This document shows, in pieces, positions 8,487-17,033 of a DNA stretch of 64,000 nt. The stretch covers positions 62,001-126,000 of the forward strand of contig CAZUDV010000004.1 in assembly GCA_964619555.1 (NCBI GenBank). Direction: 5' to 3'. Source of the stretch: JAGOPY01 sp964619555. GTDB lineage: Bacteria > Bacteroidota > Bacteroidia > Bacteroidales > JAGOPY01. Both the position numbers and the translations under genes were made by a program. The notes under the pieces were generated by a model, which worked only from the letters and a program-made list of their open reading frames with translations, made no database searches and was not told the DNA's origin. Each line of letters starts with the position of its first letter. Position 1 is the first letter of the stretch.

Positions 8487-9644
8487 TCATTCAGGCCAGA
8501 AATCAGGTTTCACGAGGCTACCGCCCATCCGCTCGCATTCCACGCATTCCTTGCCCAGGATACGCAAGCCGCCGAAGGTATTATAAAAATAATAGACCGG
8601 GTAATCCTTTGGCCCAAACTCTCTCCATCCAAACCTCCCCAGTGGTTCCTCATTGCAATATTCCGGGAAATCCATGACCAGTCCCGCGACATCTTTTACG
8701 AACAGTCTTTTCGCAGTATGATGGGAGGCGAAGAAGAATCCCAGCACTTCCTGCCCGTTACCCGAAGATACCTGCATATTCCCTTTGATATCAGAGGGCT
8801 GTTTTTCATATAGTCCGCCCAGTTCGTATGTATTTGCCCTCAACTGGTCATAGTAGGTGAATGCCGCTTCGCTCAGGGCATACTGATGGACCAGAACGGA
8901 ATAGAGAATGCCGAGCCGTGGCGTTTTGCCGGTGACAAAATGCAGTGGATACCGGAAGTAATTATTTTGTGCCAGGTTCCGGGTGGTAAGAGTATAGATA
9001 TTCTTGACCATGTTCCGGGAATAACAAACCATTTCGGAGGAATCGGGTGGATAGATCTGGTGCCAGCTCCCGTCATAGTAAAATTCTTTGGCATGGGAGA
9101 CGTGATATTCCCAGGTTTCCTCCACTTCCCAGCGGTAATACCGGCTTTGGTTTTCGCCGGCATTCAGGTCGGTGTAAAATTGTATTCCTATATCAGGGGC
9201 CGACGGGTCGGAGGTAAGATGCTGTTCGAGCAGGTAGTAGACCGAATCCACAGGCGGCCCGGAGGGAAGGGTGTCATAACCGGAAACCAGGACATCTCCC
9301 GAAGGGGTATTTACCTGCAAATAATAAGCAGTTCCGGGGGCAAGGTCCTGGCTGGTCATCCAGGTTTGGTACTGACCGGGTTTTGTCTCTTCGAGGACAT
9401 ATTCCCGGTCATTGTTACTGAAAATGATTGCCTGGCAGCCGCTCAGAGGCAAATAATCCGGGTATTCAACGGGAGATGAGACCGAAATATGAACCGTCTG
9501 GTATCCTTCTTCGCCGGTAATCCCTCCCGATACCACATATTTCATCTGGACTGAGGTCGAGAGTTCCGGATCGAAAGGCTTTATGCACGTTACCGCCGAA
9601 AACACCAGGATTAACAGGTACGATATGTATTTAATCCGACGCAT
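8487..9644 (-). CDS. DUF4249 family lipoprotein
   Basis: Outer-membrane lipoprotein of the DUF4249 family. The start at 9644 (385 aa) gives MRRIKYISYLLILVFSAVTC, a lipoprotein signal with Cys in the lipobox. The frame is open 16 codons further but that extension is not signal-like. The N-terminal half has the family pattern YVVSGGITGEEGYQTVHIS, then LEETKPGQYQTW and GTAYYLQVNTPSGDVL. DUF4249 genes typically follow TonB-dependent receptors lacking SusD and may serve as an accessory lid or ligand-binding subunit. The start overlaps the receptor stop by 14 bases, indicating coupling. Confidence 0.85.
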   Translation of the reverse strand: MRRIKYISYLLILVFSAVTCIKPFDPELSTSVQMKYVVSGGITGEEGYQTVHISVSSPVEYPDYLPLSGCQAIIFSNNDREYVLEETKPGQYQTWMTSQDLAPGTAYYLQVNTPSGDVLVSGYDTLPSGPPVDSVYYLLEQHLTSDPSAPDIGIQFYTDLNAGENQSRYYRWEVEETWEYHVSHAKEFYYDGSWHQIYPPDSSEMVCYSRNMVKNIYTLTTRNLAQNNYFRYPLHFVTGKTPRLGILYSVLVHQYALSEAAFTYYDQLRANTYELGGLYEKQPSDIKGNMQVSSGNGQEVLGFFFASHHTAKRLFVKDVAGLVMDFPEYCNEEPLGRFGWREFGPKDYPVYYFYNTFGGLRILGKECVECERMGGSLVKPDFWPE

Positions 9645-12405
9645 AGTTACCGAGTTTGAACAGCCAGGTGATCGTGAATACAGGTACTGCAATGACAGAA
9701 TACTGGTAACCTTTGATGCTGCCGTTTTCTGCCTTGAAATAAACAGAATAGGGATTATCCCTGCCAGTTACATTATAAAGGCTGAATGTCAGTGAATTGT
9801 GGAGGAATTTATTTTTCCTGAGGTTACCTTCGATCGTCAGGGAAAGGTCCATCCTGAAATAATCCGGAATCCGGTAGTTATTTCTTTCGGAATAATCGAC
9901 ATATGGCACGCCATTGACATAGTACACCGATTCGGGGCAGGTCACCGGCTTGCCGGTCTGATACGTGATCAGGGTGGAGGCGGAGACTCTTCTGCTGAAA
10001 TGGTAAATAATGACTGAATTGATGACATGCGGGATATCATAATTGGAAGGATAGGTTTCGCCCGAATTGATTTGTTCCCATGATTGATCCCCGTTGATCC
10101 GGATAAGTGACCGCGACCAGGTATAGGCAAACCAGCCTTCCAGTCGCCGGCCATTCCGGCGGAACAGGAATTCCAGTCCGTAAGCATCCTGTTCGCCTTG
10201 CAGAACAGAAGTCTCGACGTGCGGGGAATTCAGGAAGTCGGCACCGTCTTTGAATTCCGTGATATTATCCGTCTTTTTATAATACATTTCCACCGAGGCT
10301 TCCCAACCGAGTCCGGGAAAGGTCCTGAATATTCCTGCCGAGAACTGGTTGCTCCTGGCCGGCCGGATGTGATAATCGGCCAGTTTCCACTGGGTGTTGG
10401 GAGAAAGGGCTATGGTGTTGTTCAGCATGAAAAGATTCTGGTGCATCTGGTTGAATGCCAGCTTGACTGACCCGTTATCATCGGTCTTTATATTCACCGA
10501 GGCCCTGATTTCCGGTTCAAAATACCACCGGATCGCCTGACCGGCGGAATAATCCAGGGTATCCTCCACATAGCGCAGGTCCATGGGGCCATTGTCCGCA
10601 TAAGTATATACCGACGACGGCCCGAGCGGATTGAAGAGCATCACCCTGATCCCGGCCGACAATGTAAGCCAGGGGAGGATTGCATATTCATCCGAGAGGT
10701 ACAATGCGCTTTCAATTCCCTGCTCCGTTCCCAGGATTACCGGAAGCCTGAGCGAGCCATTTCCGTAAGGTTCCACGGTCCCCCGGTCAAGGCGGTAAAG
10801 GATCAATCCTGCACCGAACTCCAGCGAATTCTTCGCGTTCAGTTCCTTTTTGAAGTCGGCATTTAACTCGTAATCCCCTATTTTAAAGGCTTGCCGGTAG
10901 GCAGAGGAGATCTCCTGCTTGTCGATCGTGCTGAAGGCATATTGGGAAGCCGTCAGCCCGAATTCACCCCGAAAAGACGTGCTGAAATTATGGCTGTATA
11001 ATAATGAAGCGCCGCTGTTGGAATAGGTATAACTATTCAGGTCCGACAAGTCGAAATTATCATGGCTGTAATATCCAAACAGGGAAAGCTGTCCTTTTTT
11101 GAAATCGTAGTTCAGGGAGGCGGAGAAATCCATAAAACCTGCTGAACTTTTACGGATAACCGGATCGTCAATTTGACCGAGTATCCAGTCGGAATATAGA
11201 TACCGGCCGCTGAGGATAAAGGAACTGGTGTTCTTTTTCAACGGGCCTTCCACGGTGAGATTGGCTGCAAAAGGGCTCAGGCTGCCCCTTGCCGTGAATC
11301 TCTTCCGGTTTCCCTGGCGGGCAATGATATTGAACACGGAGGATAGCCGGCCCCCGTACCTGGCAGGCACATAGCCTTTATAAATCGCAAAATCCTTTAT
11401 GATATCCGCATTGAATGCCGGGAAGAAACCGAACATGTGGGAGGTGCTGTAGACAGGCACATGATTGATATAGAAGGCATTCTGGTCGAAATTTCCTCCC
11501 CTCACATTGAGGCCCGCAGAGCCTTCGCCCACCGTCACTATTCCGGGAAGCATCTCCGATACCCGAAGGATATCCCGCTCACCGATCAGCATGGGGATCT
11601 CCCGGATCGTTTTTGTGGTGATCTTTTCCAATCCCGGCTCTTTCATCTGGATATCCATTTGCCTGTCGCCATAAATCACTATTTCCTTCATCTGTATCAC
11701 CGACTTTTTCATCTCCACGCTGAATCTGCCCTCGCTCCTCACATCCAGCAAATACTTGGTTTTCTCCATTCCCATGAATTCGAACACGGCTGTATAAAGG
11801 CCCGGTTTGAGCATCATGTTCAGGTACCCGTTCTGGTCGGTGGCGGTTCCGTTCCCGGTTTCTTCCAGGTACATGGTCGCTCCGATCACCGGTTCCCCGC
11901 TGCTTTGGTCAGTAATTCGCCCCAGAATGGGTATACTGGCAGAACCCGTGCCTGGTTTTTTCTCTCCGATAATTATGGTTTGCGTGACATCCGCTTTTCG
12001 GCCGGTGAGATATCTTTCCTCACTTCGGGTCTTAACTTCAGTTGTTTCAGGCCCTGCCGGACTGATGACCTGAGCTTCTTCCAGCGCCGGGATACCTTTT
12101 GGCAGCCTGCCCCGGGGATAAATGATGATGTCGTCATGCCAGCGGGAGTACTCCAGCGGAGTTCCCTTCAGTACCTGCTCTATGACACTGACAACAGTGA
12201 CCTGATCGGCATGGACCGAAACCTCGATGCCTTCGAGCCACTCATCTTTATAGAACAGTTGTACATCCGTTTCCATGCTGATCTTCTCACAAAGCCGGAC
12301 CAACGGGATCTTATCATGATGATAGGATATCAGCGAATCCGGGACCGGTTGACCTGCGGTCAATCCCTGGAAAAGGACCCCGATGATTACCGGCAAAACC
12401 ATCAA
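9631..12405 (-). CDS. TonB-dependent outer-membrane receptor with STN domain
   Basis: 924-aa receptor. After a short signal (to about residue 18) come an STN/secretin-like domain (residues ~20-105: LISYHHDKIPLVRLCEKIS ... HADQVTVVSVIEQVLKGT), a linker, a carboxypeptidase-D-like repeat (~165-235: GRITDQSSGEPVIGATMYLE), a plug (~260-370: LIGERDILRVSEMLPGIV ... GLNVRGGNFDQNAFYINHV) and a C-terminal beta-barrel. An STN domain suggests signalling to a FecR-type anti-sigma factor, but no FecR or sigma gene is adjacent. The receptor is paired with DUF4249 rather than SusD, so the ligand is probably not a standard Sus-type glycan. It overlaps the upstream gene by four bases (12402-12405). Confidence 0.92.
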   Translation of the reverse strand: MMVLPVIIGVLFQGLTAGQPVPDSLISYHHDKIPLVRLCEKISMETDVQLFYKDEWLEGIEVSVHADQVTVVSVIEQVLKGTPLEYSRWHDDIIIYPRGRLPKGIPALEEAQVISPAGPETTEVKTRSEERYLTGRKADVTQTIIIGEKKPGTGSASIPILGRITDQSSGEPVIGATMYLEETGNGTATDQNGYLNMMLKPGLYTAVFEFMGMEKTKYLLDVRSEGRFSVEMKKSVIQMKEIVIYGDRQMDIQMKEPGLEKITTKTIREIPMLIGERDILRVSEMLPGIVTVGEGSAGLNVRGGNFDQNAFYINHVPVYSTSHMFGFFPAFNADIIKDFAIYKGYVPARYGGRLSSVFNIIARQGNRKRFTARGSLSPFAANLTVEGPLKKNTSSFILSGRYLYSDWILGQIDDPVIRKSSAGFMDFSASLNYDFKKGQLSLFGYYSHDNFDLSDLNSYTYSNSGASLLYSHNFSTSFRGEFGLTASQYAFSTIDKQEISSAYRQAFKIGDYELNADFKKELNAKNSLEFGAGLILYRLDRGTVEPYGNGSLRLPVILGTEQGIESALYLSDEYAILPWLTLSAGIRVMLFNPLGPSSVYTYADNGPMDLRYVEDTLDYSAGQAIRWYFEPEIRASVNIKTDDNGSVKLAFNQMHQNLFMLNNTIALSPNTQWKLADYHIRPARSNQFSAGIFRTFPGLGWEASVEMYYKKTDNITEFKDGADFLNSPHVETSVLQGEQDAYGLEFLFRRNGRRLEGWFAYTWSRSLIRINGDQSWEQINSGETYPSNYDIPHVINSVIIYHFSRRVSASTLITYQTGKPVTCPESVYYVNGVPYVDYSERNNYRIPDYFRMDLSLTIEGNLRKNKFLHNSLTFSLYNVTGRDNPYSVYFKAENGSIKGYQYSVIAVPVFTITWLFKLGNYASD

Positions 12406-13094
12406 TTCAATTTTTCGTTACAATACCGGAGCAAGTCGGAAATAGCAGTATCGGTTGATTTTCTGATGTTCAGGTGGTTTTGTTTCATATATTTACGGAT
12501 ATCGGCCTGGAGCTGCGGGCCAAATATCCATGTAAATTCCTTGTTATTTTTTACCTGAACAAGCTGTTCATTGAAATCTATGAATAGGTCTTTTGAAGCT
12601 TTGGAAAAAGTATAATTCCTTGATCCGTAGCCCATTTCCAGATCGAGTGACTTCTTCCACCGGATCAGCAGCCGGATATTTCCGGATTGCAGGACCTGGT
12701 AAATCGCATGTTCCTTACCATCGAAGCTGATCAATTCGAAGTGTTTATCTCCGATATCAAAGGATTCTAGCCAGGATTTCGATAATGCGATGATATTTTC
12801 ACCGCCTGAGGCGCTTGTGTACTCGAGCAGTATTTCCTGGTTGTATATATCATAATTGATCAACTCAGAATCGAAGGTGACCCCTTTGATCACGATTGAT
12901 CCGAATAAAAAATCCCGGGTGGATAAGAACTGGTGGCCGTCGGTTCCGGAAGGGACATAGAAAACATACTTCTCTCCATTGTAGAGAAGGGGATCTGGGC
13001 CGAAAACAGTACCTGGCCCGGATGTAAGCTCCTGTGACTGAATGCCATCAAGAAACAACAGAATTAACAGGATCACATTGACCTGCTGTTTCAT
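12402..13094 (-). CDS. Exported protein of unknown function, first gene of TonB/ceramidase operon
   Basis: 230 aa with a cleavable signal (MKQQVNVILLILLFLDGIQSQ). I do not recognise the family. The body is rich in beta-prone segments (KYVFYVPSGTDGHQFLSTRDF, FGSIVIKGVTFDSELINYD, EILLEYTSASGGENIIALS), followed by a helical C-terminus (LQADIRKYMKQNHLNIRKST). It overlaps the TonB receptor start by four bases, so it is co-translated with the uptake system and probably works in the periplasm or on the inner face of the outer membrane. A -7-like box lies 15 bases upstream. Confidence 0.8.
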   Translation of the reverse strand: MKQQVNVILLILLFLDGIQSQELTSGPGTVFGPDPLLYNGEKYVFYVPSGTDGHQFLSTRDFLFGSIVIKGVTFDSELINYDIYNQEILLEYTSASGGENIIALSKSWLESFDIGDKHFELISFDGKEHAIYQVLQSGNIRLLIRWKKSLDLEMGYGSRNYTFSKASKDLFIDFNEQLVQVKNNKEFTWIFGPQLQADIRKYMKQNHLNIRKSTDTAISDLLRYCNEKLN

Positions 13095-13108
13095 TGGATT
13101 GGTTTGCT

Positions 13109-13116
13109 CAAAGGTA
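13109..13116 (-). promoter_or_regulatory. Putative -7 box TACCTTTG for the TonB/ceramidase operon
   Basis: TACCTTTG on the minus strand, 15 bases upstream of the operon's first ATG (13094). A TTTG lies further upstream, but the spacer of about 26 bases is longer than the usual 19-21, so the -33 element is uncertain. Confidence 0.4.
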
Positions 13117-13208
13117 AATAATTAACCATTCGGTGTCCCTGTCAAATGTCAGTTGAAAATGATCATCGGGAAATTGAAACCGGAAATCCGTAACCGGTTA
13201 TACAAACA

Positions 13209-13718
13209 CTACCACCTGTCAAAGTGCACCCGCTCTGCCATAAAACGGTCCTCAGACTGTCTTTCTTCGTCAGGGAATCCCACAGAGATCATGGAAACGG
13301 GCACGATCCTGGCAGGCAGGCTGACATGTTTCTGGATAGCCTGCAGTCGGTCTTCCCGGGGATGCACTCCCAGCCAGACCGCTCCCAGGCCCAGTTCGTG
13401 GGCGGCCAGCAGGATGTTCTGGGTTGCGGCCGAACAATCCTGGATCAGGAAGCTTTCGGCATCTTCCGTTTCCTTATCGCCGCAAACGATTATCGCTTTA
13501 TCAGCCTGGGCCAGCATTTTCCAGGAAGGGGATGAATCGGCCAGGCGGTTCAGGATGATCTTATCGCTGACCACGATGAAATGCCAGGGTTGCCGGTTGC
13601 GGGCTGATGGGGCTTGCATGGCTGCTTTCAGGATGATCTCATAAAATTCCGCGGGAATGTCTTTGCCGGAGTATTTACGGATACTTCTTCGGGAGAGGAT
13701 GGCTTTAAGCGTGTCCAT
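13209..13718 (-). CDS. Nitroreductase family protein
   Basis: 169-aa FMN-dependent oxidoreductase of the nitroreductase family, usually dimeric and cytoplasmic. It shows the family's N-terminal RRSIRKYSGKDIPAEFYE, the FMN-binding APSARNRQPWHFIVV, and the later GLGAVWLGVHPREDR. Length fits the short nitroreductase class. It begins 18 bases after the TPR lipoprotein stop (13737), suggesting one transcript. The substrate cannot be told from sequence. Confidence 0.9.
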   Translation of the reverse strand: MDTLKAILSRRSIRKYSGKDIPAEFYEIILKAAMQAPSARNRQPWHFIVVSDKIILNRLADSSPSWKMLAQADKAIIVCGDKETEDAESFLIQDCSAATQNILLAAHELGLGAVWLGVHPREDRLQAIQKHVSLPARIVPVSMISVGFPDEERQSEDRFMAERVHFDRW

Positions 13719-13736
13719 GATCCTGATTTTAAATTA

Positions 13737-14474
13737 TTACCGGCCTCCGCAGTATATATTCAATGCTTCCTGCGCCTTGAAAGAACCCAGGGACCTGGCC
13801 TGGCGCCAGTCCTGGCATGCCTGAACCGTGTCCCTCAGATAAAAATTAGCCATCCCACGGTTAAAGAACACTTCAGGAAAATTGGGATCGATCGCGATCG
13901 ATTTATTGAAGTCTTCAACAGCACCTTTATAATCCCGGAGTTGCCCCCGCGCGGTTCCCCTGTTGTAATATGCTTTGGCAAAGCCCTTGCTTTTTAATAT
14001 CGCATTCGAGTAATCCTGGAATGCTCCCTGGAAATCCTGCTGGGCATATTTGGTCATCCCCATATACAACCAGGCCATGGTATCGGCATTGTTGATCTTC
14101 AGGGTGGAAGTGAAATCACTCAGGGCAAGGTCATAATTTTGCAGGTTATAATAGGCATAACCGCGGTTGAAAAAAATCCGGGAATTGTCCGGGTCCGTTT
14201 CCAGCGCCCTGTTAAAATAGTCGATGCCTTCCTGGTATTTTTCAGCCTGGACCAGTTCCAGTCCCCGACGGAACAAGGTTGATGTGGTCCGGTCTTCCGG
14301 CGGGATGTTTTTTTTCGCCTTTGGAATCGCGTCGTTATCTGCGGTCTGAAGATCACCGGAGGTGGACTGTTCGGCCTGTGTACTTGATTTTGAATTGGTT
14401 TCAGGCGATTGATTGGATTGGCAACCTGAAAAAAGAAAAGTGGTCAGGATTAAAATCTGAAAGAAAGATTTCAT
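13737..14474 (-). CDS. TPR-repeat lipoprotein
   Basis: 245-aa lipoprotein when started at the ATG at 14474: MKSFFQILILTTFLFSGCQSN has a classic lipobox Cys. A longer frame would need a TTG and lacks a signal. A low-complexity linker (residues ~20-65) precedes about five TPRs with the FNRGYAYYNLQNYDLALSDF pattern (FFNRGYAYYNL, WLYMGMTKYAQ, YYNRGTARGQL, FFNRGMANFYL). Probably a periplasmic or outer-membrane-associated scaffold protein. Likely co-transcribed with the nitroreductase 18 bases downstream. Confidence 0.88.
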   Translation of the reverse strand: MKSFFQILILTTFLFSGCQSNQSPETNSKSSTQAEQSTSGDLQTADNDAIPKAKKNIPPEDRTTSTLFRRGLELVQAEKYQEGIDYFNRALETDPDNSRIFFNRGYAYYNLQNYDLALSDFTSTLKINNADTMAWLYMGMTKYAQQDFQGAFQDYSNAILKSKGFAKAYYNRGTARGQLRDYKGAVEDFNKSIAIDPNFPEVFFNRGMANFYLRDTVQACQDWRQARSLGSFKAQEALNIYCGGR

Positions 14475-14568
14475 GCACCGGGTATTTAAATACGGGTGCA
14501 AAGGTATTATTTTTTTGCATGGTCGCTACAGGCGGGGCACCCTCCTGTATCGGTCAGGCAAGTTAAGA

Positions 14569-15168
14569 TTATTTATCCTCTTCTGCGGGTTCCACATTCA
14601 CCACTTCGCACATGTCTTTCCCTTCCACTTTCACTGGCTGATAGCAGGTAATTCCCAGTTTCACATAGGTCACATCGCCTTTCTTAACCTCTTCCCCGCC
14701 TTCCGGCAGGCTTGGGACGAGGGTGCCTGCTTTCGGGGGCACCACAATGTAACCGTCATCAGTCTTAACATAATATGTCCCGTTATCATATTAATATTCC
14801 TCTTTTTCCTCCATTTCATCTGTTACACTTACAATTATGGCTGTGACGGCAATGGTTACCGCAAATACACCCCATGGATTGTAATACGGCCCGTAATAGT
14901 ATGGGGTACAGGGATGATAATAACAGGGGTGGTAAGCATAATAATGAAATCCGCCATAATAATACGGCGGCCGGGGATAAGGCCGTACAGGAGGTCGTAC
15001 GTACTTATTGTTGTTGATGTTGCTGAACAGCAACATCGGGGCAGGATTTAGTTTGATGGCATTCCGATAAGAAGGCGGCTGGATTACCCGATTTTTTATG
15101 CTGTCAGATGGAGCTTCCTGGCTTTAGGTTTGGATACTGAAAGCAAACAGAATGATGAAAACATATTT
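14569..15168 (-). pseudogene. Decayed DUF6515-type secreted protein gene
   Basis: One minus-strand frame reads through from a signal-like segment (KYVFIILFAFSIQT, upstream end 15168) to a stop at 14569, but is broken by TAA codons at 15124-15126 and 14791-14793, and has no ATG. The middle part is Tyr/Pro-rich (PRPPYYYGGFHYYAYHPCYY) with a hydrophobic helix (GVFAVTIAVTAIIVSV). After the second stop the frame continues as YDNGTYYVKTDDGYIVVPP and ends ...VEPAEEDK. The Tyr-rich stretch followed by GYIVVPP-x-AGTLVPSLP is the pattern I associate with DUF6515 proteins. Both halves being in one frame argues for nonsense mutations rather than two small genes. The 82-codon middle frame (14791-15036) could still be translated on its own. 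Confidence 0.75.
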
Positions 15169-15191
15169 TTATAATTAAGCGAAGAGCTATT

Positions 15192-15695
15192 TTATTCGCC
15201 ATATCCGGGAGGCACTATTTTATAGCCCAGTTGCCGGAGGGCATCGGCTTCATTGTAAAAAGTTAAGCTTTTTGAAATCTTTCCGTTCTTAATGAGGTAA
15301 TTCGTATTGGCCAGGATAGTGACCGATCCCCTGCCGTTTTTATAAACGATATTCAGTTCGGCCCAATTAGCTACCCATTCCCCTTTATTTTCCCCTTCGG
15401 GTATTGAAATTGAAGCAAATTTTGAACGGGTATACTGGATTTTTTCATATAGATTTTCAACATGCGATTTCCAGTTTTCCACCGCCTCGTCCTTACGTAT
15501 GGAATCGCCATGTGAGGGTCCCACTCCAAGGTAGTCATCCGCCAGGAAATCTTCCATGGCTTTAAAATCAAGATCTTCGACGGCTTTTACGTAGCTCTTC
15601 ACGAGGTTGATATTTTCGTCCTGTATTTTTTCGATGCTGGACGTGCAGGCGGCAAGGAAAATACTTAATCCAAAAAGTAAGCCCAGGTTTTTCAT
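15192..15695 (-). CDS. SnoaL/NTF2-like lipoprotein
   Basis: 167-aa lipoprotein from the ATG at 15695 (MKNLGLLFGLSIFLAACTSS, lipobox Cys). The longer frame would overlap the upstream gene and hides the signal. The body looks like a nuclear-transport-factor-2/SnoaL fold: NLVKSYVKAVEDLDFKAMED, FLADDYLGVGPSHGDSIRK, and WVANWAELNIVYKNGRGSVT followed by NGKISKSLTFYNEADALRQ. The family includes isomerases and many non-catalytic binding proteins; nothing here fixes a substrate. It follows the glycine-zipper gene after 20 bases, so the two are likely co-transcribed. Confidence 0.8.
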   Translation of the reverse strand: MKNLGLLFGLSIFLAACTSSIEKIQDENINLVKSYVKAVEDLDFKAMEDFLADDYLGVGPSHGDSIRKDEAVENWKSHVENLYEKIQYTRSKFASISIPEGENKGEWVANWAELNIVYKNGRGSVTILANTNYLIKNGKISKSLTFYNEADALRQLGYKIVPPGYGE

Positions 15696-15715
15696 ATCTT
15701 TTATATTTCGTTGAA

Positions 15716-16282
15716 TTATTTGATGGTGTATCCTTTTCCTTCCATACACACGGAAAAGGCTTTTTTGAAAGTGTCTTTCATTTCCTGTTCTGCCGCACTG
15801 GCATTTGCCTGGGCCTGTTGATTTTGCTTGGCCTGGGCCTGCTGTCCCTGGCGTCTGCCGGCCAGGCCGCCTGCTATAGCACCAATGGCTGCCCCCTCGC
15901 CAGCATCACCTGCTATGGCCCCGATGGCTGCACCTGCCGCCGCACCTTTTGCCGCACCCACCACAGCTCCGCCGGTTGGACCAGACTTCACCTGTGCTTC
16001 CACTTTCGGAAGGTTCAGCGGATCGATCCCCGATTGTTCCACTGCCCACTTGTAGCATTCAAATTCATCCGCCTTCTGCTGCTGTTTGCCCTGGCCTTTC
16101 GAAGGGTAAACAAATAATTTCATCTCCTGAGAGATCTGATTATAGGTCATTTTTGACGTATCTGGCAATGCCGGCGTTGTGGCATTCTGGGCGAAAATAG
16201 TGTGTGCAAAAGCAATAAGCATCACCGGGAAGGAGAGCCTGGCAATTGCTTTGCAGAATAAGTCCGTTATCATTTTGTTCAT
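15716..16282 (-). CDS. Glycine-zipper family exported protein
   Basis: 188 aa with a signal sequence (ARLSFPVMLIAFAHTIFAQ) and a central glycine zipper (GAVVGAAKGAAAGAAIGAIAG, then AAIGAIAGGLAGRR) flanked by a Gln/Ala-rich tail. Such zippers form tightly packed membrane helices in outer-membrane lipoproteins and OmpA-like proteins. Before the zipper, DEFECYKWAVEQSGIDP is a pattern common to this Bacteroidota family, and the C-terminus carries a further Cys (FSVCMEGKGYTIK). Either of two nearby ATGs could start it. Function is unknown, likely envelope structural. Confidence 0.8.
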   Translation of the reverse strand: MNKMITDLFCKAIARLSFPVMLIAFAHTIFAQNATTPALPDTSKMTYNQISQEMKLFVYPSKGQGKQQQKADEFECYKWAVEQSGIDPLNLPKVEAQVKSGPTGGAVVGAAKGAAAGAAIGAIAGDAGEGAAIGAIAGGLAGRRQGQQAQAKQNQQAQANASAAEQEMKDTFKKAFSVCMEGKGYTIK

Positions 16283-16343
16283 TTTTTTTGGGCACCTAAT
16301 TATTCCTGCCGGACGCAGGATCTCAATCTAAAGATAAAAGAGA

Positions 16344-16398
16344 GCCACTGACCCGCAGAGATGTTAATTTATTATAATAATCTGTGAATCAGTGGCAT
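16344..16398. repeat. Dispersed long palindrome, copy 2
   Basis: GCCACTGACCCGCAGAGAT at the left and AATCTGTGAATCAGTGGCAT at the right form an imperfect inverted repeat in the spacer between the outer-membrane barrel gene (ends 16414) and the glycine-zipper start (16282). It matches the copies at 177-236 and 25684-25744. Its location after a gene end fits a transcript-end role. Confidence 0.75.
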
Positions 16399-16413
16399 AT
16401 TTACAATTAAGAA

Positions 16414-17007
16414 CTAAAATCCGAATGCGAAGCCCAGGCTGACTGTAAAATATCCCTGGGTGTCCAGATCGCCACCCATGCCGGCATAGTATTTCAGACC
16501 CAGTTTCAGGGCACTTCCACCGGATACTTTGTACATCATGCCGACCTCCGGTTTTACAGCGAATTGCCAGGGATTTTCCTCCACGTACCAGATGCTCATC
16601 TGAGTATTCCGCTCTGAATACATCGTTCCAATGCCTAAACCAATGTAAGGCTGGAAATTGTTATCCGGTGTGAAAACATAATCCGCGGCTACCAGTAGCG
16701 GGACCTGGTTTTGATACCGGTACTGGACCCCGGTCAGGGTTTGTGTGCCGGAAGTATAGGAGTCATAATCCTTCCGTTCGTAGAAAACATTCCAGGCGGC
16801 ATCGATGCCGAATAAAACATTATCTGTGACGGCATACCTGTATTGGGCGGAGGCTCCACGGAAGCTAGGAGCAGAAATGTAGCTTCCCATGTCCCCTGTG
16901 GCAAAACTCATATCGTACTGGATCGACAAATGGTTTTCTGCCTGGCTGAATACGCCGGTCATGCTGACCAGGGTGCTGAATATAACTAAGGCAATTATTT
17001 TTTTCAT
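16414..17007 (-). CDS. Outer-membrane beta-barrel protein
   Basis: 197 aa from the ATG at 17007, with signal MKKIIALVIFSTLVSMTGVFSQ. The body has alternating beta strands typical of an 8-stranded OmpW/OmpA-like barrel (HLSIQYDMSFATGDM, YAVTDNVLFGIDAAWNVFY, FQPYIGLGIGTMYSE, VSGGSALKLGLKYYAGMG) and ends in an aromatic residue (SLGFAFGF), the outer-membrane assembly signal. It lies 26 bases after the DUF4136 lipoprotein stop (17034), so both probably share a transcript. Ligand unknown. Confidence 0.82.
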   Translation of the reverse strand: MKKIIALVIFSTLVSMTGVFSQAENHLSIQYDMSFATGDMGSYISAPSFRGASAQYRYAVTDNVLFGIDAAWNVFYERKDYDSYTSGTQTLTGVQYRYQNQVPLLVAADYVFTPDNNFQPYIGLGIGTMYSERNTQMSIWYVEENPWQFAVKPEVGMMYKVSGGSALKLGLKYYAGMGGDLDTQGYFTVSLGFAFGF

Positions 17008-17033
17008 TTTAAAAAACATTTAAAAGGTTCGAC

